From: Montifringilla adamsi
Lineage: Eukaryota; Chordata; Aves; Passeriformes; Passeridae
Direction of reading: 5' to 3'
Length of the DNA stretch: 64,000 bases
Assembly (NCBI GenBank): GCA_017590115.1
Contig: JAGGNK010009114.1
Location: 18,807,937 to 18,871,936, forward strand
In this document: positions 27,301 to 42,300 of the stretch, one piece after another
How positions within the stretch are numbered: position 1 is the first letter of the stretch
Layout of the letters: each line of letters starts with the position of its first letter
Position numbers and translations under genes: made by a program
The notes under the pieces: generated by a model
What the model was told of the DNA's origin: nothing
Seen by the model: the letters and a program-made list of their open reading frames with translations, nothing else
Databases searched by the model: none

Positions 27301-30300
27301 GAGTAGGTTCATCTCTAAGAATGAAAACAAAGCATGTAAGAGTCAACACACCGTTACTAAAACTTTCTCTGTCGGTTAATTCTCTCTGTCTCTTTCCCCT
27401 CCTCAATCAGCTTCTGCTGGTGCACTCAATTCCCTCCCCTCACTCCATCATGCCAAGGCAGTTCATGGGGGACATCAGAGAGCCCTACCTACTGCTCCTA
27501 CAGATGGGCTCGATAAAACACAGGTACATTTCAATGACTTATTTTCAGACCTTGTGTCTAGTTTACTTTATGGTAGCTTACAAAAGCTGCCACCATTTTA
27601 TAACCACAGCTGTTGGTTTCATGCAGGTCAAATAGTGTAAGATAATATGGAGGAGAGCTATGATTTTCTGAAAGGCATCTCACAGAGAACAATTTTTGCA
27701 CAGAGCCTGGCACAATGTGTAAGCCCAGCTGGAGCCTTTCTAATGGACAGTGATCTCTCTGTCATTTCAACAGGTTTTTGATAAGGTGTGACACAGGGTC
27801 ATAGATTTAAAAGTCCATCACAATGACCCCACTTATAAGTTTCCTGGTTTTTGCCTTTCCTCAGGCTTTAATATGCGTGAATGTTGGGAAACAGCAAGTA
27901 ATAAGATGCACAACTCAGTGGGAAACACTGCCTGGAGACCAGAAATAGTAAGCAAAGCATGTAAATGGTACTTTTTATACCCACATATATTTTCAACAAA
28001 GCAAAAGGAATATAGGCTTTTCCCACCACATTCCCTTACCCCTGAGGGTTCATTTTTTATTAGAAAGGCACTCTAATAAACACTCAAATTTATGTTTAAA
28101 AAAGCCACTTACTGCATTAAATCCATAGAGATTAAGGAGAATTTAAATTCTTTCGGTTTCTTAGGAAAAATACAAATTCTCGGCATATTCAGATGGCAAT
28201 GGGAAAAGATATACTCCCTATGATGTAAAACTGTTTCTACTAATCTGTTATTCTGTCCTCCGTGATTTGTGTAATCAATACTAAGATAATCTATCTACAG
28301 TTACTATATACAAATATGGATTATTTATTAACCTGTATTATCAGAAATTTAGGGTGATAAAAATGCTCTCCTTTTATCTGAATTTTCTCAATCCAGGTTT
28401 TAAAGACTCCTTACATAAATTTAACCTCTGCATATCTGCAGACTGGAAGTTATTGCAAGAGGAGTCTCAATGTTAGCTGTGGGTCTAAACCAAAATAAAC
28501 TTGAATTTTGTAAAGTCTTGACCTGGATCAGGACTTAGGACTTCAGCATATTTGTAAACATATTTATATTGATAAGCAATGGTGAATTATTGAGCTGAAG
28601 GTGCATACCTAATAGAAAAGGGGAAAATTCATACTGTACTGAACAATTAACCTAGTACAAGTCAATTGCACAATACACCTGTACCAGTTTAATGGCAATT
28701 ATGCAACCAACTATTTATATTCTAAGGTAAAAGACACAGATAAATCTATATCCTTGGAGAGAAGGAAAAAAGAATCAATAATTGCACTGTGCCACTCCCA
28801 GATTTGCTGCTGAAACTGAAGAATATCCATATGAGGATGCCAACTTTAAGGTTTCCAAAGACCAGACCTGGATTTTACCTGAGCTGTAGTCAAACCAGTT
28901 AACATTTTATGGACATCATCTAGCCTAGAAAATTTTCATGTTCATTTGCCTACCCTGATGTACTGAAGGCATTTTCATGTGAGCTGCAGAATGCTGACAT
29001 CTCCTGTTGAAATATCAGGACTTCAGCATGCTGAGCACTGCACAGAATCACACAATAATTGAGTTTAGAAGGAACTTCTGGAGATTGGCCTTTCCAGCCC
29101 CCAGCTCAAGCTGGGTCAGCTTCAGCGTGGCATTTACACACAGCTCCAGTGCAGCAAATCAGTGGCCAAGGCCAGGGTTACAACTGGTCACAAGTCAAGG
29201 ACACGCAAAGAATAGAGAGTTTGCTGCCTAATGTTCAGAACAGTGCAAAACCTCGCAGTGTTTAGTCTTACAAGAGGTTTAATTATACTGGAGGAATCTG
29301 TTTGCCAGCATTGTGAGGTTGACTGCCAGCTAATGCCTGCTCCGAGCCGCGCGGAAGGGCTGCCTCGGCAACATTTACCATTTATGGTGTTTAAATATCA
29401 TTCTGGCTCACAGGCCAATAACTCAACTGAGCTGAGGAGAATGCTCAACTCACAAAGCTCTGTGTGAGCAGGAGCTCGGAGAGAGAAGCACCAGATTCCA
29501 CTAAAACCTCTCAAAACAAGACTTGGGTTCACACACAGATCTCAAGCTTGAGAAGAGTTTCACATCCTCAAATGTTTTTGGTGTAAACAAATCCAGCCAC
29601 TAGTAAATCTTAAGCTAACAGTGCCATCTGTAAAGTTAAGAGATTTTATAAGGCAAAAAATTGATATGAAGACACATATTTGTCTTTCTGCAAAGTGTCT
29701 GCCTCAAGTCTGAGTTTTTCGAAAATTCAATACTTGATTTATAATAGCATAAAAATGTATCAGACCTTTATGTTCCCGAGACATCTAGGAACATTTCTGC
29801 TTTATTAAAGATCTCAGGTTAGTATGCTATTTTGCAAACTTAGGTCATGAGACCTAGGTGTTCAATGACCTAGCAGCGTTATTTACACATTTACCTTCCA
29901 TCTTTTTTTTTTTTTTGCAGTTATAATCTGTTTTTTTTTTAAATGGAAGGTATGATTTAAGAGCTGGAACAAGTTATAGTCTGCATGCTGCCCTTGCATG
30001 ACACAGAAAAACTGTTAACCTAAGACTGACAATGCCCTAAGCCTGTACCAGTCAGGGTGGTTGGGGATATACAAAGGAGACCAAGTCCCACTTTATCTTG
30101 TCTGGAAATCTTTATTTTACTCTGGGCTAGGCTTCCAGCCCTATCCTGCAGCTCCATGTATGCTCCTTTTTTCCAGGGTCTTTCCTCTGTATGGGATACC
30201 ACCAGGTCAGCATTTTAACCTCTTTTGCCAGCTCAGTTTGTTCTGCAACAAACAGATTTGTTCCAGTGGAGCAGTGGAAGAGGCTCTCCAGGGAGGTCAC

Positions 30301-33300
30301 AGCACCAAGCCTGAGAGCCTTTGGACAAGGCTCTCAAGCACATGGTGGGATTCTTGGGGTGTTCTGTGTAGGTCCAGGAGCTGGGGTCAATGATCCTGAT
30401 GGGTCCCTTCCAACTCAGCATATTCTATGATTCTGTGCAACTGAGGTGGTACCCCAGAAATCCCACTATCAAAAGGCTGCACCAGAAAGAATTGTGATGT
30501 GGGTGAACAGTCAGAATAGAATAGACTGTCTCAGGTGAATGGGGTCTACAAGGATTATCTAGTCCAGCTGCCTGACCAGTTCAGAGCAGACCAAAAGTTA
30601 AAGCCTGTTGTTAGGGACAATGTCCATATACCCCTTAAACCCTGACAGGCTTGGGGCATTGACCACCTCTCTAAGAAGCCTGTTCCAGTGTTTGACCACC
30701 CTCTCAATAGATGATTCCTGATGTCCAGCCAGAACTTCCTCTGGCACAGCTTCCAACCATCCCATGAGTCTTATTGTTGTATTCTAGAGAGAAGAGAACT
30801 GCATCCTCCTACCTCCCTTTCTACTTCCCCTCCTCAGGAGAAAGCTCCAGAAGAGTGCAGGGGTCAGACACAAAATAGATGTCTGGGTTCATAGCAGACC
30901 ACTTTGCAGTCAGCAGACCAAATTCCTCCCTGACAGTCTCACTGGAAGCTTCTGCAGCCAAAGGGGTGTTTGCTTTTGCCTTCAGAACTGTCTGCCTAAT
31001 TAATGACTTAACCTGTTTGCAAGTTATTTACATCAAGTAATTGCTCTTTTGTCACTGTCACAGACAGCAACTCCATGGAAGGCCTGAGAGCCTGTATACC
31101 TACCAAATACATTTATAAGGCAGCTCAGCTGTCCACTGCTAACAAATTCCCCAGCATTAGAAACCAATCTGACAAGGAGAACTTCAGGAAAAGTGCCTCA
31201 TGTACACTAGGTCAAGCCAGGTCAGCGCCACAGTGAAAATAGGCATTCTACTGAGGCAGCTCTATTTCACCTTCACATGTATAGTCTCAATTTTTGTGTG
31301 ACTGCCCAGGTAGATCTTAATTTAATTGCAGGGAGTAATGATGTGTAGATATACCAGTTCCAACAGAGAAAAAACTGGGCTGTGCATCAGCTGAAACGCA
31401 ATGGAAGCACAGTAAGAACAGGCAATCACATAAAGCACGTGTCCCTGAAGATGTCACTGATCTAAAGAGTTACAGCCTCTTCAGCCTTTCCCTTCTCTGA
31501 CAAATCCACGCTGGAAACAAAATTAGTTATCCCGTGGTAATATTAAAACAGCTCAGCTCCCCTCTTGGGTGAGCAATCAAAAGGATACTGTACTAAGAAT
31601 GCTGTTAGGGAATCCCTCAAAGACAAATAAGACTCAGATTGAGAGCTAAGAAACCAAATTTGAAGTTAGACTAATATAAAGTGGAAAAAAAAAGAGAAAA
31701 AATACAACCATATTGTATTTCTGGGTATAGTTGGTGTCAGTAAGGTATTCTAAAGCAAGACCTGTTTGGCATTTAAGTCCATAAAAGATAAGGTAGCTCT
31801 AGTATGGCATTGCTTGTGGTTAGTTTTCTCTTCTTCATTAATTTATATTAAAAATATTTTGAAACAAGAAACTACCCTGAAAAAAAAAAAAAAAAGAATC
31901 TGTGTATGTGGCCCAACAGTCAAGCCTTCATTAAAATGAAGCTGCAGAGAAGCACTTCCAGTAGCACACAGCTGTACAAGGTTCCTACCCTCTGTTCTGT
32001 TCCTCTGCTGCAAAGGAATGATAGATGCTTCCCTTAGGCAACTTCTGGAGAGTTTTAAAGATTGAGCTAATCCTGTGAGGTAGTTTGATGGCTGTTGGAG
32101 TTCCCATTAGCTAATCCACATCAGCTGTTCTTGAAAACATTATGTGGCGTAACATCACACTCCTGCTTTCAAAATTATGCAGGCATATATTCAGTGAACA
32201 GGTTTTATAAGTATTTTGATGACTTCCAGTTTTCAGCTGAAACTTAGAACACTATAGAATTTGGCAATCCAAGCTGAGACAGTTTGCCCTTTGACCAGTG
32301 CAGGGCTGCTCCCCACTGTTATAATAATAATCTGTTTTCTGTTATTCTAGTACATAATAATTTAATGCTCACAGTATTTGATCATGTGTCACAGTTAATT
32401 AAAGGGTAAGTTTTTTCTTTTCTTTCTTGTGTTTTTCATTATTTTTTCTGTCAGCATCTCACCTTTTAATTTAATTTATAAGAAATTTTAATGCAATTTC
32501 TGACATTTAAATTTTTCTTTTTCTGCATGCACTCATCCCTCATTTTTATCCAAATTTGGTTCCCCTTTTTCTGGAAATGATTTATAATAAGAAACTGTCT
32601 TTAGAGTGTATTTTTTACATTGATGGCATGTCTACCATTAAGAGCTTTCACACATGTTTTGCTTTTGCCTTTCAGTTTTCGTTTCTAGCTGGTATTCTGT
32701 TCCACATTTGGTCTTGAGGTCCTGCAAGAAGGCAATTAAAAAAAATAACCCCAAATTTAGAGGTGTTGTAGCTATTGATGAGCCATAAATAGTGCTGGAC
32801 TGAGATCTCTAGGGCACTCTTGAAAGCTTTGCAACAGAGTTTTTTTGATGCTCATGACAGTTTACCTCTGACTTTTCAATACAGTAACAAAATCCCTCTC
32901 CCTTTCACTTAGTGCTCTGAAACCAATTCTTACACAGACAAGTGGTCCCACCCAGCTACTGCTCTGGAGTGCCTTTTGGACATTTAATAGGACGAGACTG
33001 GCATATTTTGTAAAGTCATCTCTAGTCACTTATGTTATGCTTGAAATAAAGCAAAATGCTTTCAAATAAGCAGTGACTTCGATAAGCTGTCACAAACATT
33101 TCATCAGTGTTGGCAAGTAAGAGTGTTCTTTGCTTACCTTCGGCAGAAATATGGATCTCAGAGAAAGAGAGCTGTGGCCTCCCAAAGAGAGGCTGCTTAT
33201 TGCAGTGATAACCTTCTTTAAACGATTAATGTCTAAGAAGGGTCATTCTGAGACAGAAAGAAAAACAACCCACGACCTGAAGAGAGCATTTCTCATGACT

Positions 33301-36300
33301 GAAGGAAAAGATTCCTACCTGAAAAGTTTTCTTCCACCTGGTTATATTTTATGGTCCCACTCACACCAGATGGGAGAGTGACAGGAACAAAACAAACTGG
33401 TTTTTCAGACAGCATCTCCCTTTGCTGCTCTGATAAACTGGTTGCAGCAGGGACTGTGGCAGGCTTTCAGGTGGCTCTAATCTGCTCGTGCAGTGATCAA
33501 TGAATGACTACAGTAATCGGCTTGGAAGGGCTACAGGCTTCCCAACATAGACACTTATGCTGGGGAGGCTGCACTGGGAAAAAAAAAAAAGCATGAACAG
33601 AAAGTGGTGGGGGAGAAAGGGGAACAGATGTGAGTCCAGGCAAATGCACTGCTGGCAGGGAAAGAGAAATGAGGTCAAGAACTAATAAGCAGGAGCAGCA
33701 CTATCTGCTGAATAGTGTTTGCTTACAAAGAGTATTAGGCCTATATTAGAAAAGAAAGAAAGAAACAAAAAACCAGCAGTGTGCAGAAAACAAGCATCAG
33801 CAGGACGTGTGGCTGCAGAGCATTAGAGCCCACAGGAGCACTGTGGCTGCCAGCCTGCCCTGGTGCTCTCACTGCCCTGACCTCCTGTGCTCCACCTCAG
33901 AAACAGGCAGTGGTGCTGCTGCCTGGGGCAGGGGGGCTGCAGAAATCTCAAGGAGTGTGCAGTGGGTCAGGTATTTTGTTTGTTATTTATTGCAGAGCTG
34001 CAAGGCAGAGGACGTTCTCCTAGGAGTCACAGCAAGTGATCTAGCTTGATACCATACCTAGAGAAAGCTGGACCGGGCAATCACCTACCCCTCTGACAGG
34101 CAGAGTCTGTTTGCAAAATAAGAGAAGCTTCCCCATGCAGTATTAATGTATTTGGCACAACAGAGCCCACACTCTTCCCACTCTTCCTGCAGTCCATAAT
34201 CATGTGCAGCACACCCAGGCATTGGTGTGAAAGTCAGGTAATTAAATATCCCTTTGACACATTTTTTCTACAGGTGGACCTGACCTATAACTCCCTGTCA
34301 GTGATTAGTTGACAGTTAACTAATATCAGAGGACAGTTAACATATCAGAGGGCTTATCTCAGGAATGAGGCAGACCTGAAGATCTGTCACCATTCCTGGG
34401 AGCTGGCCTTACCTTCCAGCTGTATCAGTTATCACCTCCATCTCTCTTGCTTTATACTCTGATTGTCACAGCCTCAGCAAAACAGTAACACCAACACACC
34501 ACACATGTACATCCATTTTTCTCACCTCAGTTTCCTATTCATAAGAAAGTGATTAAACTATACAACCACCCTGATTAAAAATATTAATAAATCCATAATA
34601 AATAACTTCATAATTTATTCATAGCCTGATTAATAAATTCATAAATAAACCTGAGTATCTGCAATCCCCATCAGTGTATAATCACCATGTATTTCAGGTT
34701 ACCTGAATGCACCCTGGATTTCCGTGTTAGGAGCTGGTTGGTTTTCTTGTTTTTTAATTAGGATGCCTGGTGTATTTAAAAATGGCTTGTACACCTATTT
34801 TCATATCATAGAACAATAAGAAAATTGTAATATGAAATGTGAAAATGTGAACACCAAATACAATAGCTTGCACATACAATAACAGGAACAAATCAGTCAT
34901 GCACGGGTTCATGTTGTTTAAAAACTTTAAAAATAAAATGTGCATCAGCTCCAAAGCCTCCCAGACTTAGATTTTCCTGTATGTAGAAAACAATGTATAA
35001 GAAAAAAAATAATCCTACATTTAGTAGCAAATGGTACCAGTTCAGGAATTTCTATAATTGAGTGTTTGAATAACACTGAACCATGTTTCTCACTTCTCAG
35101 GCTTAGATGCATTAGGCCAATTGATCTAGCTTTTACCCAGTGCACCCCACTCACTGGGAGGTTCAGTTAGAAATAATTCTCATGGTGAACACATTTGTTA
35201 AGGTGTTTTTTCCAGCAAGCCCTGCTCAGTCTCTGTAGTTCCTCTCCACCTGTGTGTCAGCTTTGAGAAACTGCTGACAGAGGGAGGACAGCTGTCAGGG
35301 CTCACCTCATCTACTTAGTCCTTTACAAGGCCAAAATCAGCTTCACCTTGATTAACTTAGTCTCTCCACAGAATACTTAATGGATCTACCCCAACTTGCT
35401 CAGCCTTCAGATCACTTACTTAAGTAGAGAGATCTGAAGTGATCTGAATATGGTATTTTATCACTTTAAATAAGCAGAAGAATGTTGAAATTGAATTTTT
35501 TAAGGCTATTGCATTTCTATATGAATCCCATCCATATGAAATATGGGACTTTTTTTGATGCAGTGCCAAAAGCCTCCTACAAACAACTAAGTACCTTCAC
35601 CCTTTTCCATACAAAACTAAGGAATAATACTGAGGTTGCCCAGTGCTAGACAGAATTTATCCTGCTTAATAATAAGGAAGAAAAAGACAACCATAAATGA
35701 ATCTGAGACTGATGACTTAGAAGGAAAGTTATGCCACAATTAGCTCAGCTAATTATCCAGGGCCCAATGCAAATCATGCTGAAAGTACTGGAAAAAATCC
35801 CACTCTTGCATTTAACTGGACCTGCAACAGTAACCCTTTATTGGGCAAAGGACCTTTAAAATGTTTCCTACAATAGCTTCCTTTCACAAAAACAAAGTAA
35901 TTTACAGTCAAAAAGGCAAAGAATGCACAGAAGTTGATTAGAAAACACAGTATGTGCCTAGATAACATCTGTAACCTACTAGCAGGTTAAGGATCATCTT
36001 GTACTACAATTCAGATGTGAATTGAACTGTTTGACACTCACTATCCTTGCTGCTAACTTTTCTGAGTTATCTGTGAGCTGAATTTCACTTAGGAAAATAA
36101 AATTGAGTTTTACTGTTAAGAGAGGCTATTCACTCCAGGTAAAATTTCCTCAGTGATCAGAGTAGATATTTCTCTTCATGAGATCCTTGCTGCAGCAGAA
36201 TAACAAAGACAAAAATGGCAGTATGGATTGAAATGTAGACCTAGACAGAAATGTGTCCAAGGATCACAGAAGCAAATTAAGGAAAAGCTGGATTCTGAGA

Positions 36301-39300
36301 CTGGTCTGGTACTGATGATATGCCAAGAACATCCATTCCTTCTTAGATTAAATATGGCTTACTTCTCACATAAATAAGGAACATATTTCTCTAACAATGA
36401 ATGAACAATCTGAGCACTGCAGCAAACTTGACATCCTTAAATCATCTTGGAGACAAAAAGGACCTGGATAAGGATGGGTTACAGTTCAGAAATGATTTTA
36501 CAGACTTTATTCCAAAAATCACTGTTTGGTCAGGAGAGGATTTTTGAAGTTTTCTCCCTTTCTGCACATACAACCATTTTCTGTTGTAATCTGTTTGCAC
36601 AGGCCGAGCATTTAGAAAAACCTTAGTAGCAGCATTCAGAGACTCAGAAAACTGTAATGCCAAGAAGCTTTTGATAGAGATTCTAATGGAAAAATATACA
36701 CAAACAGATACGAGATTTGGAAATTAGATTTTAAATTTGGTACTATTTTTGGCAGAAAAATCCACATTGATCTGAGTTTTGGGGAAAGTTACTGTAATCC
36801 TTATGGCCACAGGGACACAATGAGTTCTAGGGAAGAAGAAGACAGGATAGCTAAAACTGTAAAAATATTGAATACATAGTTTTACAGCCTATCATGTATG
36901 TTCTTAATTCTGCTCTTATTCTTCCCTCTCACTACTCCATGACTCCTAGAAAATAAAATGGGATGCAGATGACAGAAACTAACTCTCCATGATGGTGGCA
37001 ATGCAGCCTTCCAGCCCCAGAGACTGTGTAAAGTGCAAGAGGAATCCAACACAGTGCAACAGTGACTCCATGGCCTGAAATAGCTCAGCAGAGCACACAA
37101 GCCCAGGGAAAGGCTCCCATGTTAGCACTGCCTGTCAGCCCCAAAATAACTCAGAAATGCTCTGTAAGAGAGGACTGTCCCTTTGGTTTCTGAGTCCCAG
37201 TCAAGGATCAGGCCAAAACCAGCTCCCTTGAGGTGGACCACTCTTCATTGGCCTTTAGCTAATGCAGATGAAATGCTTCAGAGAAATCGTAACTGATAAC
37301 TTTGAGAACAGATTAGTTTCAGGTTTATTTTAAATTGATGTTTTCTTACTTTGTGCCATTTTTCAGGAGGGGAGGGTGGAGAGGTGATGACTACATTTCC
37401 AATTTGATGATCAAGAAATGAATTCATAGGTTTACCAGAATTACTTTGTTTTTATTTTAACCTTGTCATACAGAACAGGGGCAGGCATAGCACTAAAGAG
37501 CTGTAGACAAACACCCCAGAACACTGGTAAACAAAGACAAAACTTGAGATTGCAGGGATCAGAGATTGCATTTCCCACCAAATTGAATGTACAAATTTAG
37601 GGAAGGTATTATTTAATCATAAACAAAAGAAATAGTTCCCTTGGCAGCTGTCACTCAGCAATCTGTTGGACAGGCAGTGACAAACTACTATAACTTTGGG
37701 GAAAAATCATTTGCAGATGAAAAATTCCAAATAAAGGCTTGACTGTAGAGGGAGGGAGAGTCTGAGGGAGGGGGATTGAAGAGAGAGGCAGGAGGGGATA
37801 ATCTCCAGGCCATGAAACAAAATACCTGAATAGACTGATGCCAGGTGAGATTGAGAGCATAAAGACCATGATATTGATGGATACTACCTCACTGTTGAAT
37901 TTGTCCATGGAATTCTGTTGCCTCTTGTCTTCATTTTGAATTGTGGTGTTTTAGAATGTGTTTGTTGAGATTGTAGTACAGAATTATGGCTTTCATGAAC
38001 AAATCAATTCTGTCAAATCATCACTCTGTCAGATTTCTGAGACAACAAGTCACCTTGATTGCTCACTACAATGCTCTTCTGGTACTTTCACTACCAAAAT
38101 TCTACTTATTTAACATTATCTCTCAGTTAGCTGATAAATGCCTGTTCAGAATTATATCTGATAAATCGTGGCAACAGAACAAGAATATTGGCATTTGCTA
38201 TCACAGCTGCAGTCCCTGGCATTGGTCTCTGCTCTGCCTTTCAGGAGAAAGGAGTAGCATCTGCCTCCTCCCTGCAACATTCTGTGATGGGTGATATTTG
38301 TGATATTGCAGTTCTTTTTTCCTTTCAGCTGTCCCAGTCCTTTCTCACACTGGTAAACCACTTCCAGAACAGCCTCACTACTCTGTACACTAAGCCCTTG
38401 GGAAGCTCAAACCACTAATACCTTTTTCTGAAACATGCTTATTACTTTACACTACACAGTCCTTAAGCACTTAAGTTGCACACACCTCCAAGGAGGAGAA
38501 GAGGTGCCCCGCTGACAAAGGCTTGGAAAAACATGGAATCCACTCACAACCACCTCTGTTAAGGATCCAAAGTAATTTTGGTTTAAAAAGATTGTATTAT
38601 TGTAGTAATTACAATAGTCAGAGATATTCACCTTTGACTGTGACCTGAGCACTGCAAGATGCCTGTCCTGTGTTGTTTTCAGCCAGACAGGTATAAATTC
38701 CATCATCTTCTGGTAGGGCATCTTGGACAGTCAGTTTTGCAACTCCATCTTCAAAAGTGGAATGGGCATATTGAATTGGCTGGTCTGCAGACACAAAGGA
38801 AAAGAACTGACTTAATACATCAGCCACAAATTTCAAAAGCACATCAGTTTTCAGTGAAATCTGGATGCCTAACACCAGCCAGCCTATGAAAGTGCAGAGC
38901 CAAATCCCACTCTGTGCACAGCCACTGCTCTCTAGTGACTACAACCAGCAGCATCCCCAGCACAAAGCACAACATGGTCGTCAGACAAAGCTCACCACCA
39001 GATTCACTGCATGCTGCCTTGAGTAGCAGCAAAAGGATAAAAGTTCATTTTGGACTCTCTTTGAGGTGGATAAGACCAGAACTCTGTGTTTGCTTCAGAC
39101 ATGGTGCCCATCTTGTAATTTGCCTCAAACTAGATAAAATGCAGAGAAAGCTAGATGTGCAAATCTGTTGGGCATGGAAAACCACTTGAAGTCCTCTAAG
39201 GGGTATTTTGTAGTGGAAAACATTTCAAGAGAGACAGTAAAATCTGCAAGGGAATGAAGAAGCTGATTTACAGAAGCCGTCAATCTACGCTACGCTATGG

Positions 39301-42300
39301 CCAGTAACAGAAGGGTGCAGCCTCATCTATGGTGATGTGATTATTAAAGAAGTTCATTTTTAAGAAACTGCTTCCTTGAATTGGTTTGACATGCTTAAAT
39401 ATTAGTATAGATGGCTTAAAGTTGTCTTGCTATTGTTTCAGGAACTGTCATGAGTCTCAGCCTTACTTTCTGAAATGCTTCTGCAATCTGTTTTCCCAAT
39501 ATTAAATAGTTTCCACTACTGACTCATCTTTGGTTGCTTTCCCAGTGTATGCAATACTTAAGCCAGCCTTATACCTGTGCATAAACATCATGCTGGAAAT
39601 AGAAATCATGGTCATCTAAGAGAAGAGGATGAAACAGCAGAGAAATTGTGCAGGACTGATCTGAAGATGTCTGTTGCTCATGAGTTTGTGGTCAAAAAAG
39701 ATCGAAATTTATTTCATTGCCAATATAATTTTAAAGGACACAGCTCTGGGGTTTTTAAGAACCAGTTCTGCACTATGAGCAATATAAATTAAATTAGGGG
39801 ACAGACTTTTCTGTCATCTCTGATTTTCAAAGGAAGCCAACTCAGAAGGCAGTTGTTATCTGTGCATTATCTATATGCATACAGTTTCATTCTGAAATAC
39901 AAACATATGCCAAAATCAGCTTCATCCAATATATGCATATATTATAAAATGTGGTAGATGATCTTCATCCTTTGCTTATAACCATCTATTAAGTTAGTAA
40001 ATTTTCTATTGCACAAAAAATTGGGGTGAATATTTAATCAACTACCCAGAAGAATTTTAGAATAAAATTTAGAATAAAAGCTCTCCAACCTTAGTCACAG
40101 GTCACCTATTCTTATTATTGGCTCTTCTGAGCTCATTTGCACTCAGTCACATACAGACTGTTGGAACTATTACACTAAACCACAGCATTTCTGCATGTGG
40201 GAATAGCACTACGTTCAAATGTGTACAGGCTGAGCTAAAGCCCAAGCAGACAAAGCTTTCTGTTAGAGGACAAGGGGCACTGCCTTCCTAGTCCACCCAT
40301 AGAATGTCTCACTTGACAGGGTCCTTGCCTGGCATTCTGACATTGAAGCTGTTACTGGTGACAAATGATGCTATGATGCTGTATCAGAAACACACCCAGG
40401 ATAAAAGCTGCATCATGAAAAGCAGAACAATGCCTTTGTATTTCTGTTGTAAGTAACCAGATGAATAGGGAAAGTGTTCTGCATGGAAAAGCAAAATGTG
40501 GGCTCCTTTACCATGTCCTCAAATTTTGCCGGGGTTTTTTTTCACTTCAGCTCCCAACAAAACTGGCTATTTTTTAGCATAATTCAAAAATTCGTGAATT
40601 CACTTACAGAACAGCCTTTTCATTAGACCCCAGAAAAAGAACACAGGCATATCAGCCCTTAGGAATAACCTGCAGCAAGACTCTAAGTTACATCCACAGT
40701 ACTTATATTTTGATGTAATAAAAACAACTCTCCCAGTAGTGAAATGTTCTCTTCTCCAGAGGCAGAACAGTCAAATCTCCAGGACAGCTTGGCAGCAGGA
40801 ACAATAACAAAAAATACCTTTCTGCTGGCATGTTATGCCTGAAGAAAGGAAATTTTCCCCAGGCCCATTTATTAAAAGCTTTCTGGACAAGTCACAAAGC
40901 TATCCTAAAACCAAACACTACTCAGAGAATTGTTATGCTAAAATCATGGTCATATTGTTCTGAAATTCAGCAGAAAGAGGTTCAATTAAACTTTGGAAGA
41001 AAGAAAACCCACACAGAAAGCAAAATTAACAAAAAAGATATTTAAAACAGTCATACACTCCTCATTCCTGCAATTGAAAAAGAAGTTAACTAGAAAGTAT
41101 TTTAAGAAGATAAAAGTAAATTGGAGTTACACACTGAAGTATTGTCACCCAGAGCACACCCAAAAAGTTATTTATAAGGTTTTGGTGAGGCCAGAACTAA
41201 AACACAGGAATCTTACTTTCAGGGAAGTTGCCAGTAAATCAGTGAAAATTCAGAAAGAAACTTAAATAAAATTTAGAGAGAGAACAAAAGGAGAAAAGAA
41301 TCATCTTGAAAAAGCTGGGAAAAAAGCTTTAATAGTAGATTTGCGAGAAGAGTAAGAGCTTGGATGAAATTCATTGTTCAGCTAGGTCGCTCTAATTTGT
41401 GCACTCTCTATGAATATGGAAAAACTACTCATCCTTACAGATGGTAAGAAGCAATTACAGACAATGCAGAGTATACATCATCTATTTTTTGTCTCACTTG
41501 ACCTGAAGGAGAGGTCAACCTGTCTAATGCTTGGAAAATATTTTGAAATGGTATGCAGTCACAGCTGGTAAATAGTCTTGGTATATAAAGTAGTACTTGG
41601 ATGTAACATTGTACAAGCTGTTGCAAGGCTTTCAGTTCTCAGGTGGTGTGGATTCCTTGGAAATTGGAGAAGGCAGACTGGTCACCATGCAGCCTGTTCA
41701 GTGTCCGGGGATGGGCAGCCTGGAAGGGAGCAGGTTCTGCTGCCTTCCTTTTTTTTTCTTTTTTCTTATTTGTTTCTCAAAGCAGCCTTCTGTTCCTGTT
41801 TCTTATGATTGATAACTTGGTCTTTGCATTCATTATTTCACCAAGATATACATTCTTTCCCCACTATTCTGCTCAAATTAATTCTGGTTTATTATCATTT
41901 TCATGCTTGGAAGACAACTTGAATTTGATATTTTCTAGTGAGCTTTACACATCCTGTTCCATGTGATTTTTATTTCTATGGAGTTCTGCAAAAGTGCTGT
42001 ATTTTGAACAGTTGCTCACAGCATATTGCTTTATCCTCTGTCCTAATAGAGTTCAGTTGTGAATATAAAAAGCTTTATATTGCAGACAGGGAGAGCAGAT
42101 GCTAACACAACTTTTTTGAAAACAGAACTGGTCTGCCTGCCTCCAGTTATATACTGTGAATATACTGTTTTCTTCATGTGGTCAGTTTTTGAAAGACTCC
42201 ACCATGTCATTTTGCCAAAAGCACTGTTATGTCTGCTTGGAGTAATATTTCACAACTTTCTCCTTTATTTGATCAGGGATATAAATATGAGGAGTTTCTA

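Larger units (their letters stand above)
24453..38631 (-). other. Intron between MYLK exons I and J, 14.2 kb, the longest here
   Basis: It contains three CR1 fragments (29041, 30261, 30513), an 18-base A run at about 24751, another A run at about 31879, a small CpG cluster at 29343-29370, and inverted repeats at 29892 and 35406. No missing MYLK segment is expected here, because exon I joins exon J in phase, and none was found. Confidence 0.85.

Noticed and set aside
27225..27635. A 136-codon plus-strand open frame
   Set aside because: No motif or splice context recognised; frames of this length are expected in 64 kb.
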